DNA of 48,000 nucleotides from Ignavibacteria bacterium (lineage in GTDB: Bacteria > Bacteroidota > Ignavibacteria > Ignavibacteriales > Ignavibacteriaceae): NCBI GenBank assembly GCA_030693705.1, contig JAUYAB010000101.1, positions 1-48,000 of the forward strand, written 5' to 3'. Both the position numbers and the translations under genes were made by a program. The first letter of the stretch is position 1. The number at the start of each line of letters is the position of its first letter. Shown here in pieces: positions 46,765 through 48,000 of this stretch. A model generated the notes under the pieces. It saw only the letters and a program-made list of their open reading frames with translations, was not told where the DNA came from and ran no database searches.

Positions 46765-46917
46765 ACTTAATAAATATGTTAATCGTTAGAAAGGAAATTA
46801 TTTTGTTATCAGCACAAAGTTTGTAAATTTCAATCAAGCGATTTATTTGAAATTTAAGAATTACCTATGCAGTTGAGGATCGGTCAGTGGTCATTAAGTG
46901 AACATTCTGATAAGTGA

Positions 46918-46931
46918 TCCGCCGCGGCGGA
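46918..46931. repeat. Short GC-rich palindrome, TCCGCCGCGGCGGA
   Basis: A perfect 14-bp palindrome 28 bp before the VanX-type gene. It belongs to the same family as the palindromes in the tRNA-Asn remnants at 29774 and 30589. It may form a hairpin in the 5' leader of that gene. Confidence 0.7.
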
Positions 46932-46959
46932 CTGATAACTGTATGATAGCGAGAGAAAT

Positions 46960-47652
46960 ATGAGATGCATACGAACTTCCTTTGTTTTTATTTACCTTAT
47001 TTTTGCAGTAAGCTATGCGCAGGAAATCCCCAAGAATAGTTACGGGATTGCCGTTGTAAATGATTCTGCACTTTATCATCAATTAATTAAGCAAGACAGC
47101 ACAAAAGCACTTATTGATCTGGAAAAATTTATTCCCGGACTTTTTATTGACGTTCGCTATGCAAGCGAAAATAATTTTGCGAAGACGAAATTTTATGAAA
47201 ACGCAAAAATATTTTTACGGTTACCAGCCGGAATTGCACTTAAAAAGATTCAAGAAGAATTGCTCAAACAAAATCTTTCTCTAAAAATATTTGATGCTTA
47301 TCGCCCATATTCAGTAACAGAGAAAATGTGGGAGTTTGTTCATGATGCCCGCTATGCCGCGGATCCCAAGACCGGTTCGCGTCACAACCGCGCCTGTGCA
47401 GTTGATGTTACGTTGGTTGATCTGAAAACCAACAGTGCATTGGAAATGCCGACTCTGTATGATGATTTCACAGAAAAAGCTCATCACAATTACAATAATT
47501 TACCCGGTAATATTTTGAAGAACCGCGAACTGCTTAAAACAATAATGATGAAATATGGATTTGAAACGATAACTTCCGAATGGTGGCATTATGATTTCTC
47601 CGGTTGGAAAAATTTTGAATTGCTCGATATTCCTTTTGAAAATTTAGAATGA
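46960..47652 (+). CDS. VanX/DdpX-type D-Ala-D-Ala dipeptidase (M15D)
   Basis: This 230-residue protein has a signal peptide (about 1-20, ending SYA). VanX motifs: DAYRPY with the transition-state arginine, SRHNRACAVDVTL with zinc histidine and aspartate (the usual SxHxxGxAxD, here A for G), and SEWWHYD with the catalytic glutamate and third zinc histidine. It should hydrolyse D-Ala-D-Ala or similar dipeptides in the periplasm, for recycling; without a VanH/VanA pair there is no sign of vancomycin resistance. A palindrome sits just before the start. Confidence 0.9.
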   Translation: MRCIRTSFVFIYLIFAVSYAQEIPKNSYGIAVVNDSALYHQLIKQDSTKALIDLEKFIPGLFIDVRYASENNFAKTKFYENAKIFLRLPAGIALKKIQEELLKQNLSLKIFDAYRPYSVTEKMWEFVHDARYAADPKTGSRHNRACAVDVTLVDLKTNSALEMPTLYDDFTEKAHHNYNNLPGNILKNRELLKTIMMKYGFETITSEWWHYDFSGWKNFELLDIPFENLE

Positions 47653-48000
47653 GTGATGATAATTTGAATTGCCACAAGCTTTAGGATCTGTGTGAAAATC
47701 AAGTATTTTGGTTATCCAAGATTTAAACCAAGGTGGAATGAAATAAAAATCGTTAGCCGGAAACCATTAAAACGGTTCAAATATTGATTTATATTTCATT
47801 AACACCTCGTTTTCCCTCCATTTTCAAACAATTACCGGAAGAACTAAATTTTTACTACAAAATCAGCAAAATAATTTGCCTGAAAATTTGCATCTGCAAC
47901 GTAAGAACCCTATATTTGAAAGCTGTTTATAAATGATTTCAGAACGCTGAAAACATTAACAAAATTTTGATAAAAGAAGGAAATTATTTTTTACACTGCT
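47653..48000 (+). other. Intergenic end of window with a promoter candidate
   Basis: TTTG (47887-47890), 20 bp, TATATTTG (47911-47918) is a near-ideal Bacteroidota promoter reading rightward, so a gene probably starts beyond position 48000. GAAGGAA at 47976 might belong to its leader. Nothing else is recognised. Confidence 0.5.

Noticed and set aside
46960-47652. Vancomycin-resistance gene
   Set aside because: Only the dipeptidase is present; no VanH or VanA homologue is nearby, so recycling of D-Ala-D-Ala is more likely.

Overview
The window looks like a chromosomal piece of a low-GC member of the Bacteroidota/Ignavibacteria lineage. The evidence is a C-terminal type IX secretion sorting tail with the QNYPNPFNP signature (11880-12129), many Sec lipoproteins and secreted peptidases, a TonB-dependent receptor with a carboxypeptidase-like N-terminal domain, and promoter-like TTTG...TAnnTTTG elements of the Bacteroidota type (35738, 38683, 47887). 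Ignavibacteria is my best guess; it is an inference, not proven.

Layout. 1-625: the 3' end of a group II intron, then an array of twelve units in exact 21-bp phase. 625-6601 (minus): a TPR-histidine kinase, a four-helix-bundle protein, and a methylmalonyl-CoA mutase large subunit with methylmalonyl-CoA epimerase and an M24 peptidase. 6811-12129 (plus): a secreted hydrolase locus with a serine beta-lactamase-family lipoprotein, two tandem M23-like lipoproteins and a frameshifted S41 peptidase with a sorting tail. 12543-16605: a Gabija-like defence pair (OLD/TOPRIM nuclease plus UvrD-like helicase) followed by a small protein with an RNxxxH (HEPN/MltR-like) motif, then a 129-bp inverted-repeat element. 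17148-23900: a seven-gene hdrCBA-floxDCBA operon, predicted to encode a cytoplasmic flavin-based electron-bifurcating heterodisulfide-reductase-like/NAD(P)H complex, with a perfect 9-bp inverted repeat upstream of the first gene. 23910-24456: a decayed prmA. 24705-25949: serA.

26253-35530 is mostly minus strand: an S9 peptidase with an extra C-terminal domain, a GH30 lipoprotein, an EamA transporter and a TonB-dependent receptor. Within it, 29191-30615 holds one intact tRNA-Asn and at least four broken copies interrupted by short palindromes; the 3'-half copies alternate with a GIY-YIG gene and a YqhA-like gene. 35738-35845 holds a promoter, two hairpins and a terminator ahead of ilvE, a candidate small RNA or attenuator. 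35909-42954: ilvE, alkaline phosphatase, a small membrane protein, two tRNA-Arg genes, enolase, an EamA transporter, a macrodomain protein and a DUF2652-like protein. 43003-47652: a tricorn-like protease, a TerB-like protein and a VanX-type dipeptidase.

Functionally the window combines central metabolism (enolase, SerA, IlvE, MCM/epimerase), energy conservation (Hdr-Flox), secreted peptide and glycan degradation, and a defence/mobile segment. The best leads for something new are the Gabija-like pair with its RNxxxH partner, the palindrome-invaded tRNA-Asn array with interspersed small genes, and the structured RNA upstream of ilvE.
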